DNA from: Blautia sp. XA-2221
GTDB lineage: Bacteria; Bacillota; Clostridia; Lachnospirales; Lachnospiraceae
Reading direction: 5' to 3'
DNA: 64,000 bases
NCBI RefSeq assembly: GCF_028767025.1
Contig: NZ_JAJQXX010000001.1
Location: 124,001 to 188,000, forward strand
Positions 9,552 to 16,370 of this stretch are shown here, one piece after another. The translations under genes were made by a program, and so were the position numbers. Positions within the stretch are counted from its first letter, which is position 1. Every line of letters begins with the position of its first letter. The notes under the pieces are model-generated. The model saw nothing but the letters and a program-made list of their open reading frames with translations. It was not told the origin of the DNA and made no database searches.

Positions 9552-9622
9552 AAAAAAAATTACAGAGAAAGTTCCTATAGTGTTGAATGGCATTGTAGGA
9601 GCTTTCTCTGTAATTTTTTTTT
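9552..9622 (+). terminator. Rho-independent terminator after the LacI regulator
   Basis: The arm at 9554-9571 (ATTACAGAGAAAG at its core) pairs with 9602-9619 (CTTTCTCTGTAAT), followed by a run of T. The A-rich left flank means it could also stop transcription from the right. Confidence 0.85.
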
Positions 9623-9696
9623 AAGGTGTACGATCCAGATGAGGGAAAAAGGGCGTTGATTTTATAGAGAGAATATCCACACCTCCGTTTGCAGAC

Positions 9697-9725
9697 TTGA
9701 ATTTACCTTCATTTGATATTATAAT
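9697..9725 (+). promoter_or_regulatory. Promoter of pgi
   Basis: TTGAAT at 9697-9702 and TATAAT at 9720-9725 with an exact 17-bp spacer. AAGGAGGA at 9773-9780 lies 8 bp before the ATG at 9789, marking that ATG as the intended pgi start. Confidence 0.75.
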
Positions 9726-9788
9726 CAAAGAGATTGAAACGAATCCTGAAAACAGCGGGAACATCTAATTTTAAGGAGGAATCTTATT

Positions 9789-9851
9789 ATGAGTACCTGG
9801 AACAACCTGGATACTCTTGAATTGAATCTTTCAAAGAACTTTCAAATGTAA
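9789..9851 (+). pseudogene. pgi: Detached N-terminal frame of glucose-6-phosphate isomerase
   Basis: The ATG with the good ribosome site opens a 20-codon frame 'MSTWNNLDTLE...' that ends at TAA 9849-9851. A tandem TGAAT TGAAT at 9818-9827 causes this. With one copy removed, the frame runs on as ...DTLESFKELSNVKKVNLVEA into the Met at 9875 and the whole isomerase. The short frame's stop lies 23 bp before that internal ATG, so weak re-initiation is conceivable. Confidence 0.8.
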
Positions 9852-9874
9852 AGAAAGTAAACCTTGTAGAAGCT

Positions 9875-11374
9875 ATGACCGGAGAAAATGGTGCAGAACG
9901 TGTTAAAAAATACAGCGTACCGATGGCTGCTGGTCTTGCATATAACTATGCTGCAAAACAGGTAGATGACGACGTACTTGAAGGTCTCAAAAAGCTTGCA
10001 AAAGAAGCACAGCTTACTGAAAAATACGCAGCTCTCTACAATGGCGAAATGATCAATACAGGTGAGAAACGTCTCGTTCTTCATCAGCTGACACGTGGCC
10101 AGCTTGGTGATACTGTTACAGCTGACGGCGTTGACAAACGTGCTTTCTATGTAGAACAGCAGCAGAAGATTGCTGACTTTGCCAATAAAGTACATGCAGG
10201 TGAGATTACAAACGCAGCAGGAGAAAAATTCACAACTGTTGTTCAGATCGGTATCGGCGGAAGTGACCTTGGTCCGCGTGCAATGTACCTTGCACTTGAG
10301 AACTGGGCAAAGAAAAATGACAAATTTAAAATGGAAGCCAGATTCATCAGCAATGTAGATCCTGATGATGCAGCAGCAGTCCTGAATTCTATTGATGTTG
10401 CACATTCCATTTTCGTACTGGTATCTAAATCAGGTACAACTCTTGAAACACTGACAAATGAATCCTTCGTAAAAGATACTCTTAAAAATGCAGGACTGGA
10501 TGCTTCCAAGCATATGATCGCTGTTACAAGTGAGACTTCTCCACTTGCTAAGAGTGATGATTATCTTGCAGCATTTTTCATGGATGATTATATCGGTGGA
10601 CGTTATTCTTCCACATCTGCAGTTGGCGGTGCTGTATTATCTCTGGCATTCGGACCGGAAGTATTTGCAGAATTCCTTGAAGGTGCAGCAGAAGAAGATA
10701 AACTTGCTAAAAACGAAGATGTTATGCAGAACCCGGCTATGCTGGATGCGCTGATCGGCGTATATGAAAGAAACATCCTTGGATATCCAAGCACAGCAGT
10801 TCTTCCATATTCACAGGCACTCAGCCGCTTCCCTGCACATCTGCAGCAGCTTGATATGGAATCTAACGGAAAATCTGTAAACCGTTTCGGTGATCCTGTA
10901 AATTATGTAACAGGACCGGTAATCTTTGGAGAACCAGGAACAAACGGACAGCATTCCTTCTATCAGCTTCTTCATCAGGGAACTGATATCGTACCGCTTC
11001 AGTTCATCGGATACAGAAATAACCAGATGGGCACAGATGTAGTGATCCAGGACAGCACAAGCCAGCAGAAACTCTGCGCTAACGTTGCAGCTCAGATCGT
11101 TGCATTTGCATGTGGTAAATCTGATGAAAACAGCAACAAGAACTTTGAAGGTGGACGTCCGTCAAGCATCATCATTGGTGATCAGGTAAATCCTGCAAGC
11201 CTTGGTGCACTCCTTGCACACTTTGAAAACAAAGTAATGTTCCAGGGATTCCTGTGGAACCTGAACAGCTTTGACCAGGAAGGTGTTCAGCTTGGTAAAG
11301 TTCTTGCAAAACGTGTTCTTGCACATGAGACAGATGGAGCACTGAAAGTATTCAGCGATCTGCTGAATATCTGA
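9875..11374 (+). CDS. pgi: Glucose-6-phosphate isomerase (N-terminus lost to a frameshift)
   Basis: 499 residues are open from an internal ATG. The intact protein would be 526 residues from 9789. Family motifs are complete: 'KSGTTLET', 'IGGRYSSTSAVGG' and 'GTNGQHSFYQLLHQG'. The enzyme interconverts glucose-6-phosphate and fructose-6-phosphate in the cytoplasm. It sits alone between two terminators. The internal ATG has no convincing ribosome site, unlike the upstream ATG, so the locus as written would make little or an N-truncated enzyme. See the finding on the 5-bp duplication: sequencing error, a fixed mutation or a reversible slippage state are all possible. Confidence 0.93.
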   Translation: MTGENGAERVKKYSVPMAAGLAYNYAAKQVDDDVLEGLKKLAKEAQLTEKYAALYNGEMINTGEKRLVLHQLTRGQLGDTVTADGVDKRAFYVEQQQKIADFANKVHAGEITNAAGEKFTTVVQIGIGGSDLGPRAMYLALENWAKKNDKFKMEARFISNVDPDDAAAVLNSIDVAHSIFVLVSKSGTTLETLTNESFVKDTLKNAGLDASKHMIAVTSETSPLAKSDDYLAAFFMDDYIGGRYSSTSAVGGAVLSLAFGPEVFAEFLEGAAEEDKLAKNEDVMQNPAMLDALIGVYERNILGYPSTAVLPYSQALSRFPAHLQQLDMESNGKSVNRFGDPVNYVTGPVIFGEPGTNGQHSFYQLLHQGTDIVPLQFIGYRNNQMGTDVVIQDSTSQQKLCANVAAQIVAFACGKSDENSNKNFEGGRPSSIIIGDQVNPASLGALLAHFENKVMFQGFLWNLNSFDQEGVQLGKVLAKRVLAHETDGALKVFSDLLNI

Positions 11375-11401
11375 TTTGAAAGTTAGATCAATCATGAAAT
11401 A

Positions 11402-11447
11402 ATACAAGCCCTTCGCTTACAAATTGTAGGTGGAGGGCTTGTGTTTT
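11402..11447 (+). terminator. Terminator after pgi
   Basis: ACAAGCCCT at 11404-11412 pairs with AGGGCTTGT at 11434-11442, then GTTTT. It marks the left edge of the accessory region. Confidence 0.7.
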
Positions 11448-11479
11448 ACACGTGGAAAATCACCTTGTAACTTGCCATT

Positions 11480-12946
11480 ATGGCAATACGATCAGTAGAG
11501 TATCTGCAGAGTCTTGTTCGGGAGCTTGCAAAGCTTCCGAACGAGACTGAGTGGGTAGAATTTAAATGTAACAATAAGCAACCTCAAATGATTGGTGAAT
11601 ATATTTCGGCATTAAGTAATTCAGCAGCACTATGCGAACGACCTAAAGCATATTTGGTTTGGGGTGTAGATGATGCAACGCATAAAATTGTTGGAACTGA
11701 ATTTCAATATCGTAAAATGAAAAAGGGAAATGAGGAATTGGAAGCATGGCTTTCCAGAATGCTTTCACCAAGAATTAATTTCCGATTTTTTGAGGTCCCG
11801 ATGGATGAAGGAATGGTTGTGCTGATGGAGATTCCTTGTGCAGAAAAACAGCCGGTACAGTTCGCTGGTGGGGAATTTATAAGAATTGGAACGAACAAAA
11901 AGAATTTAAAAGAGTATCCTGACAAAGAAAGAGAATTATGGAGAACATTCGATTCTACACCATATGAACTTCGAATTGCGATGGGAAATTTAGATGAAGA
12001 TGAAATGGTGTTATTATTGGATTACTCAAAGTATTATGATAAACTGGAAATGCCAATTCCGAGAAATCGGGATAAAGTATTGGAAGATTTACAGCATGAA
12101 AAGTTCATAAAGAGAAATGATGCCGGTACATGGGATATCACGAATATGGGAGCATTGATGATCGCAAAGGATTTGAAGAAATTTGAATCTTTGCATAGAA
12201 GAACTGTGAGGGTGATATGGTATAAGGAGAATTCCAGACTGGATGCTATCAGAGAAAAAGAGTTCTGTGCGGGCTATGCATTTTCGCATGAAGAAATCGT
12301 GCAGTATATTATGACAATTATTCCGCAGGAAGAGGTTATTGTAGAAGCAACAAGGAAATCTGTTGTCAGTTTCCCGGAAATTGCTATCCGTGAGTTGTTG
12401 GCAAATGCTATGATACATCAGGATCTGCAGCAAAGAGGTACAAATCCGATGGTAGAAGTGTTTAAAAATCGAATTGAATTTTCAAATGCTGGTGCACCAC
12501 TGGTAGCAATTGAAAGAATTGTAGATTCGGTGCCGGTGTCCAGAAATGAAAATATTGCCGGATTTATGCATAAATGTGGTATCTGTGAGGAACGTGGCAG
12601 TGGATATGATAAGATTGTTGAAGCAACCGGCAAAAATGAATTACTTGCACCGAGGATTGAAAATCAAAACAATCAATTTACAAAAGCAATATTGTTTGCG
12701 AAAGTACCGTTTGAATTAACCACGAAAGAAGATCGGATGCGTACTTGTTATATGCAGGCATGTCTGGCATATGTCAATTTTGAGGGGATTTCTAACTCAG
12801 ATATTCGAAAAATATTTGGATTGGGAGAAAAAGAGAAAGCGAAAGCCTCTCGACTTCTTACCAGTGCTGTTGACGGAGGCTATATTAAAGTAATGGATCC
12901 GGATACTGCGCCAAGGTATAAAAAGTATATTCCATATTGGGCATAA
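11480..12946 (+). CDS. AlbA_2 / HATPase-domain protein (Schlafen-AAA_4-like putative regulator)
   Basis: 488 residues. The first 130 or so contain an AlbA_2 nucleic-acid-binding domain: 'ETEWVEFKCN', then 'AYLVWGVDD' and 'GEFIRIGTNKK'. The middle to C-terminal part has the GHKL-like ATPase segment 'IRELLANAMIHQDL', then 'IEFSNAGAP' and 'ICEERGSGYDKI', followed by a winged-helix-like tail ('ISNSDIRKIFGL'). Such proteins are usually called putative ATP-dependent transcriptional regulators; the true role is unknown. It has no strong ribosome site and shares a convergent terminator with the XRE gene to its right. It begins just past the pgi terminator, at the presumed boundary of acquired DNA. 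Confidence 0.8.
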   Translation: MAIRSVEYLQSLVRELAKLPNETEWVEFKCNNKQPQMIGEYISALSNSAALCERPKAYLVWGVDDATHKIVGTEFQYRKMKKGNEELEAWLSRMLSPRINFRFFEVPMDEGMVVLMEIPCAEKQPVQFAGGEFIRIGTNKKNLKEYPDKERELWRTFDSTPYELRIAMGNLDEDEMVLLLDYSKYYDKLEMPIPRNRDKVLEDLQHEKFIKRNDAGTWDITNMGALMIAKDLKKFESLHRRTVRVIWYKENSRLDAIREKEFCAGYAFSHEEIVQYIMTIIPQEEVIVEATRKSVVSFPEIAIRELLANAMIHQDLQQRGTNPMVEVFKNRIEFSNAGAPLVAIERIVDSVPVSRNENIAGFMHKCGICEERGSGYDKIVEATGKNELLAPRIENQNNQFTKAILFAKVPFELTTKEDRMRTCYMQACLAYVNFEGISNSDIRKIFGLGEKEKAKASRLLTSAVDGGYIKVMDPDTAPRYKKYIPYWA

Positions 12947-12969
12947 TTTAAGTTTCGCTAAGTTTCACT
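12945..12969. repeat. Left copy of a short direct repeat
   Basis: ATTTAAGTTTCGCTAAGTTT and the following CACT begin at the AlbA_2 gene's stop codon. The same 24 bases with one change recur at about 13083-13107, across the stop of the XRE gene, and the two copies flank the shared terminator. Confidence 0.6.
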
Positions 12970-13010
12970 TATATAGGCGGGATGAGGAAAATTCAATAGA
13001 GCAATATGAA

Positions 13011-13060
13011 AAAAGGCACTGAAAACCACTGAATTATTGGTTTTACAGTGCCTTCTCTTT
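13011..13060. terminator. Bidirectional terminator between convergent genes
   Basis: GGCACTGAAAACC at 13015-13027 pairs with GGTTTTACAGTGCC at 13039-13052 (one bulge), with A-rich sequence on the left and T-rich on the right. It serves both the AlbA_2 gene (+) and the XRE gene (-). Confidence 0.8.
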
Positions 13061-13082
13061 GACTAACGAGAAAAACATAATA

Positions 13083-13107
13083 AATTTAAGTTTTGCTAAG
13101 TTTCACT
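13083..13107. repeat. Right copy of the short direct repeat
   Basis: ATTTAAGTTTTGCTAAGTTT plus CACT, matching the copy at 12945-12969 with one change. This copy includes the last codons of the XRE gene. Confidence 0.6.
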
Positions 13108-13671
13108 AAGTTCAGCATTAACAGATCGCCACTGCCTTTTCGGCTCAAATTTCTCACACCCATCACAGGTCTGCGGCCAGTTGATTTTCCATTCAAAATA
13201 TTCATTTCTGGTAATTTCGCCAGATTTTAATTCTTTCTTTCTGAGAACCCATTCTTTCATAAAATCATTGAGAACCCCATAATTAAACCACATACCAACA
13301 GGTGGATGAGCAGGCCAGTTATCAGAATCGTGATAACGGACAGCGGTATCCTCATTAGAATTGCATTTTTCCCCCGGATAGGTTTCTAACTGGAAGAGAT
13401 TGATAGCTGCTGGGTTAAATTCGTCAATCCAGAACAGGATTTCCATAAGTTCAGAAGCATCCATAGTAGTAGGTTCATGCAGTGCCAGTGGATTCACATC
13501 CAGAATCTTAGCCATTTCAGTTATCAGATCCTTACGGGGAACCCGGTAATTTGTTTCGTATTGGGCAAGACGGTTTGCTCCTTTATCACCCCAACCGAGA
13601 GCAGCACCAAGTTCTGCCTGTGTCATATTCCGGAATGTCCGGATTTTTTTTATTTTATCACCGATTGTCAT
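13096..13671 (-). CDS. XRE-family repressor controlling the recombinase operon
   Basis: 191 residues from the ATG at 13671; a longer frame to 13764 would run through the promoter and an operator, so it is rejected. Residues 1-60 are a Cro/CI-type helix-turn-helix ('IRTFRNMTQAELGAALGW', then 'RLAQYETNYRVP'). The C-terminal 125 residues are unassigned and end with a Cys pair in 'TCDGCEKFEP'. Its promoter carries a 16-bp palindrome just upstream, and two more copies sit in and after the divergent promoter, the classical arrangement for a self-regulating repressor that also silences the rightward genes. It probably keeps the recombinases off until an unknown signal arrives (inference). Confidence 0.85.
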   Translation of the reverse strand: MTIGDKIKKIRTFRNMTQAELGAALGWGDKGANRLAQYETNYRVPRKDLITEMAKILDVNPLALHEPTTMDASELMEILFWIDEFNPAAINLFQLETYPGEKCNSNEDTAVRYHDSDNWPAHPPVGMWFNYGVLNDFMKEWVLRKKELKSGEITRNEYFEWKINWPQTCDGCEKFEPKRQWRSVNAELSET

Positions 13672-13703
13672 ATCAGATTTCCCACTTTCTTTTTGATAAA
13701 TCC

Positions 13704-13732
13704 ATTTTACTACCAAAAACAGTGAATGTAAA
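13704..13732 (-). promoter_or_regulatory. Leftward promoter of the XRE repressor
   Basis: On the minus strand, TTTACA (13727-13732) and TAAAAT (13704-13709) with a 17-bp spacer. Operator copy 1 lies 8 bp upstream of the -35. Confidence 0.75.
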
Positions 13733-13740
13733 CAGAAAGA

Positions 13741-13756
13741 TTCGCATGAAAGCGAA
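13741..13756. promoter_or_regulatory. Operator copy 1 (TTCGC-N6-GCGAA)
   Basis: TTCGCATGAAAGCGAA, an inverted repeat of 5 bp around a 6-bp centre. It lies between the two divergent promoters, 8 bp from each -35 element. Confidence 0.8.
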
Positions 13757-13764
13757 CAAAACAC

Positions 13765-13793
13765 TTGACATTCGCATGAAAGCGAATTAAAAT
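13765..13793 (+). promoter_or_regulatory. Rightward promoter of the recombinase operon
   Basis: A perfect TTGACA (13765-13770) and TAAAAT (13788-13793) with a 17-bp spacer. Operator copy 2 fills the spacer and copy 3 lies about 15 bp past the -10, near the expected start of transcription. Confidence 0.85.
13771..13786. promoter_or_regulatory. Operator copy 2, inside the promoter spacer
   Basis: An identical 16-mer TTCGCATGAAAGCGAA. It begins directly after the -35 and ends one base before the -10, so a bound repressor would exclude RNA polymerase. Confidence 0.85.
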
Positions 13794-13809
13794 GACAGTA
13801 CGATAAAGG

Positions 13810-13825
13810 TTCGCATGAAAGCGAA
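13810..13825. promoter_or_regulatory. Operator copy 3, downstream of the transcription start
   Basis: A third identical 16-mer. Start-to-start spacings are 30 and 39 bp. Confidence 0.8.
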
Positions 13826-14050
13826 TGTACAGATGAGGATAAATACTATTTGCAAATTATTGCAAAATGAGGTTGGTAAAATCCTTCTGTCAGGCTTTAT
13901 TAGTGAGAAGATTTTTTTGAAGAGAACAACATTTTGGTGCTTTCAGTCTGGAATAAGTGAAAGAACATTCAACATTCAAAAAATCGCTTTTGTACATTGA
14001 AAATTACATGAGCTGTATAATCTGATTCCACAGATGCCATAACCCTGTAA
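13826..14050 (+). other. Long leader of the recombinase operon, no clear gene
   Basis: About 225 bp between operator copy 3 and the first plausible small ORF. A 61-codon frame starts in the operator but has no ribosome site and an unlikely composition. A stretch near 14025-14045 would read 'DSTDAI' in one frame, resembling 'DATDAI' in the small protein at 14323, so the leader may contain gene debris. Confidence 0.4.
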
Positions 14051-14212
14051 ATGATTTTATGGGCGAGCGTCGAAGATACTCCGGAAACGACTGGTAGGCT
14101 TGCGAAGAAGCTGGCAGTATTCAGAAATACTCTGATAGAGGTTGACTGTGACGTTGACAACAGGTTATACAAATGGAAGCCAACACACCGAACAGAATAT
14201 GCAATGCCATAG
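14051..14212 (+). CDS. Possible 53-residue protein in the leader
   Basis: A 53-codon frame from ATG 14051 to TAG 14210-14212 with protein-like composition ('RLAKKLAVFRNTLIEVD', then 'YKWKPTHRTEYAMP'). No good ribosome site precedes it, and I recognise no family. It may be a small operon protein, the remnant of a longer gene, or chance. Confidence 0.35.
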   Translation: MILWASVEDTPETTGRLAKKLAVFRNTLIEVDCDVDNRLYKWKPTHRTEYAMP

Positions 14213-14322
14213 CAATAGATAAACTGTGAGAACAAAATGAGAAAGGTAAGGCGATGCTGTTGAAAAAATTGTAGTTATAGGACAACTGATACAAAGAATA
14301 TGTTGGAAAAGAGGTGAGCATC

Positions 14323-14568
14323 ATGGTGAATCAGTCAGTAATAGATTCCAGTGTTGATCTGGAGCAGTTAAAGGACATTGAAGATTTAATTCCTGATATG
14401 GATAAAGCTATTTCTGAGAAAGTGGAAACTTTTCTGGATAAATCCGGCGATCAACCGTATGCTCACATGAATGAAGGGTATGTGGTGGTTGTGGAAATGA
14501 CCGGAGAAATGGATGCCACAGATGCCATTAGTGATTATCTTAGAAAAAGAACGGAGTTGATGTATTAG
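14323..14568 (+). CDS. Small acidic hypothetical protein ahead of the recombinases
   Basis: 81 residues from ATG 14323. GAGGTGA at 14311-14317 gives good spacing and favours this over the GTG at 14314. The protein is acidic and rich in Asp/Glu ('DLEQLKDIEDLIPDMD', 'MTGEMDATDAISDYL') with no recognisable domain. It is the first well-supported gene downstream of the XRE-controlled promoter and lies 128 bp before the first recombinase. It could be a recombination directionality factor or another regulator, but nothing in the sequence shows this. Confidence 0.65.
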   Translation: MVNQSVIDSSVDLEQLKDIEDLIPDMDKAISEKVETFLDKSGDQPYAHMNEGYVVVVEMTGEMDATDAISDYLRKRTELMY

Positions 14569-14696
14569 ATGCAAGTCTTGAAAAAATATCTTGCGAAGCT
14601 ACAGATGTTATGTTAATGTGAGGTCAGGGAAAATGAACGTGATACATGGTTTCTGACTTCTATTCAATGGAATAAGTAAGTTGGGAGCGATGTAAA

Positions 14697-16370
14697 ATGG
14701 AACAGATGCAAATGAATATGCCAGATATATACGATGCTGCATTGTATCTTCGATTATCGAAAGATGATATGGAAGAGGGCGATGCGAAGTCAGAGAGCAA
14801 CAGCATTGCAAATCAGAGAGAGTTACTTCGGAGCTTTGTAAAAAGCCAGCAGGATATTCAGATCTTTGATATATATGTGGATGACGGATACTCAGGAGGA
14901 AATTTTGACCGACCTGAGTTTAAACGAATGACAACTGATATAGAAGCTGGAAAAGTAAACTGCGTGATTGTAAAAGACTTATCCAGATTCGGAAGAGAGT
15001 ATATAGAAGCCGGGCGATGGATCGAAAAGACCTACCCGGCTTTAAATGTGCGTTTTATTTCAGTTACAGACCAGTTTGACAGTAAAACAGCAGATTTTTC
15101 AGAAAAGTCATTTGTTGTTCCAATCAAAAATTTTGTAAATGAAAGCTATTGCCGGGACATTTCCGGTAAAGTGCGAAGCCACCAGAAAATCAAACGTGAG
15201 AAAGGTGAATTTATTGGAGCATTTGCACCGTATGGTTACTGCAAAGATCCGGAGAATAAGAACTGTCTGGTGATTGATTCTTATGCAGCGGATATTGTAA
15301 GAAAAATATTTTCATGGAAAATTGATGGGTTCAGTCTTGGAGCAATCGCAGAAAAACTGAATGTACGTCATGTGCAGTCGCCAAAAGAATATAAAAAGGC
15401 AAATGGTGAAAATTACAATTCCGGATTCCATAGTTCAGATACACCAAAATGGTCTGCAGTGCAGATCAAAAGGATTCTGACCAACGAGGTTTACATTGGA
15501 AACATGGTACAGGGCAAGCAGGAACGAATCAGCTATAAAGTAAAGCAACGTCTGGATAAGCCAGAATCAGAGTGGGTGAAAGTAGAAAATACGCATTCGG
15601 CGATTATCCGGCAGAATGATTTTGATGTGGTGCAAAAGTTACTTCAGTATGATGGCAGAGCATCGAAAACATCGGACAATGCAAACCTTTTTTCGGGTTT
15701 TGTATTTTGTGGAGATTGCCATACACCGATGATACGCAGGGTAAATCAATATAAGGGTAAGAAAAAAGCCTTTTATATTTGCCAGACAAAAAATAAAGGT
15801 GGAGATTGCACTAGACATAGTATTCCGGAAGAGGTGCTGAAAAGAATTGTATTGAAAGAGATTCAGGCATATACGGCACTTTTTATAGACTATCAGATGA
15901 TTATGGAAGAACTTTGTGAGATGCAAGTCAGTTACGATCAGGTAATTGGTTATGATACACAGATTAGCAAATTGAAGGAAGAATATAACCGCTATTACAG
16001 CCTGAAAGCATCTTTGGGTGATGACTTGAAAGAGGGATTGATCAGCAAAGAGGAGTTCGATGATTTTCGGGAAAGTTACGGAAGAAAATGTGAAGAACTG
16101 GAGCAGATGATTGAAAACCAGAAAAAACTGGTAAAGCAAATGTTTGAGGATGGAGTGTCTGCAACTGTTCAGTTGGAGGACTGGAAGAAATCACTGGAAA
16201 TCAAAGAATTGGATCGCACATTGCTGGCACTGACCGTAGATAAAATCTATATTTATGAAAACAAGCAAATTAAAATTCACATCCGCTATCAGGATATGAT
16301 TGAGAAGATGAAAGTCATAAGACGGTTTTATGCGGAACACAGGACAGAGTACAGGAAAGAGGTGGGATAA
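14697..16370 (+). CDS. Large serine recombinase 1
   Basis: 557 residues. The N-terminal resolvase-type catalytic domain has 'LYLRLSKDD' with nucleophile Ser21 and 'VKDLSRFGREYIEAG'. The recombinase domain follows ('APYGYCKDPENKNCLV', 'WSAVQIKRILTNEVYIGN'). A Cys-rich zinc ribbon ('FCGDCHTPM', then 'YICQTKNKGGDC') and a coiled-coil segment make up the C-terminal half. Such proteins integrate, excise or invert DNA between short att sites. It is the first of three recombinases, and its stop codon directly abuts the start of the next. Confidence 0.95.
   Translation: MEQMQMNMPDIYDAALYLRLSKDDMEEGDAKSESNSIANQRELLRSFVKSQQDIQIFDIYVDDGYSGGNFDRPEFKRMTTDIEAGKVNCVIVKDLSRFGREYIEAGRWIEKTYPALNVRFISVTDQFDSKTADFSEKSFVVPIKNFVNESYCRDISGKVRSHQKIKREKGEFIGAFAPYGYCKDPENKNCLVIDSYAADIVRKIFSWKIDGFSLGAIAEKLNVRHVQSPKEYKKANGENYNSGFHSSDTPKWSAVQIKRILTNEVYIGNMVQGKQERISYKVKQRLDKPESEWVKVENTHSAIIRQNDFDVVQKLLQYDGRASKTSDNANLFSGFVFCGDCHTPMIRRVNQYKGKKKAFYICQTKNKGGDCTRHSIPEEVLKRIVLKEIQAYTALFIDYQMIMEELCEMQVSYDQVIGYDTQISKLKEEYNRYYSLKASLGDDLKEGLISKEEFDDFRESYGRKCEELEQMIENQKKLVKQMFEDGVSATVQLEDWKKSLEIKELDRTLLALTVDKIYIYENKQIKIHIRYQDMIEKMKVIRRFYAEHRTEYRKEVG

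Noticed and set aside
13672..13764. N-terminal extension of the XRE regulator by 31 residues
   Set aside because: The extension would be translated through its own promoter and an operator, and the helix-turn-helix domain starts naturally at Met 13671.
13741..13825. Three copies of a 16-bp repeat as a small CRISPR array
   Set aside because: The repeats are perfect palindromes of only 16 bp, spaced 30 and 39 bp apart, with promoter elements between them and no cas genes. Operators fit far better.
13969..14235. Minus-strand open frame of 88 codons in the recombinase leader
   Set aside because: No ribosome site, no family resemblance, and it opposes the strong rightward promoter.
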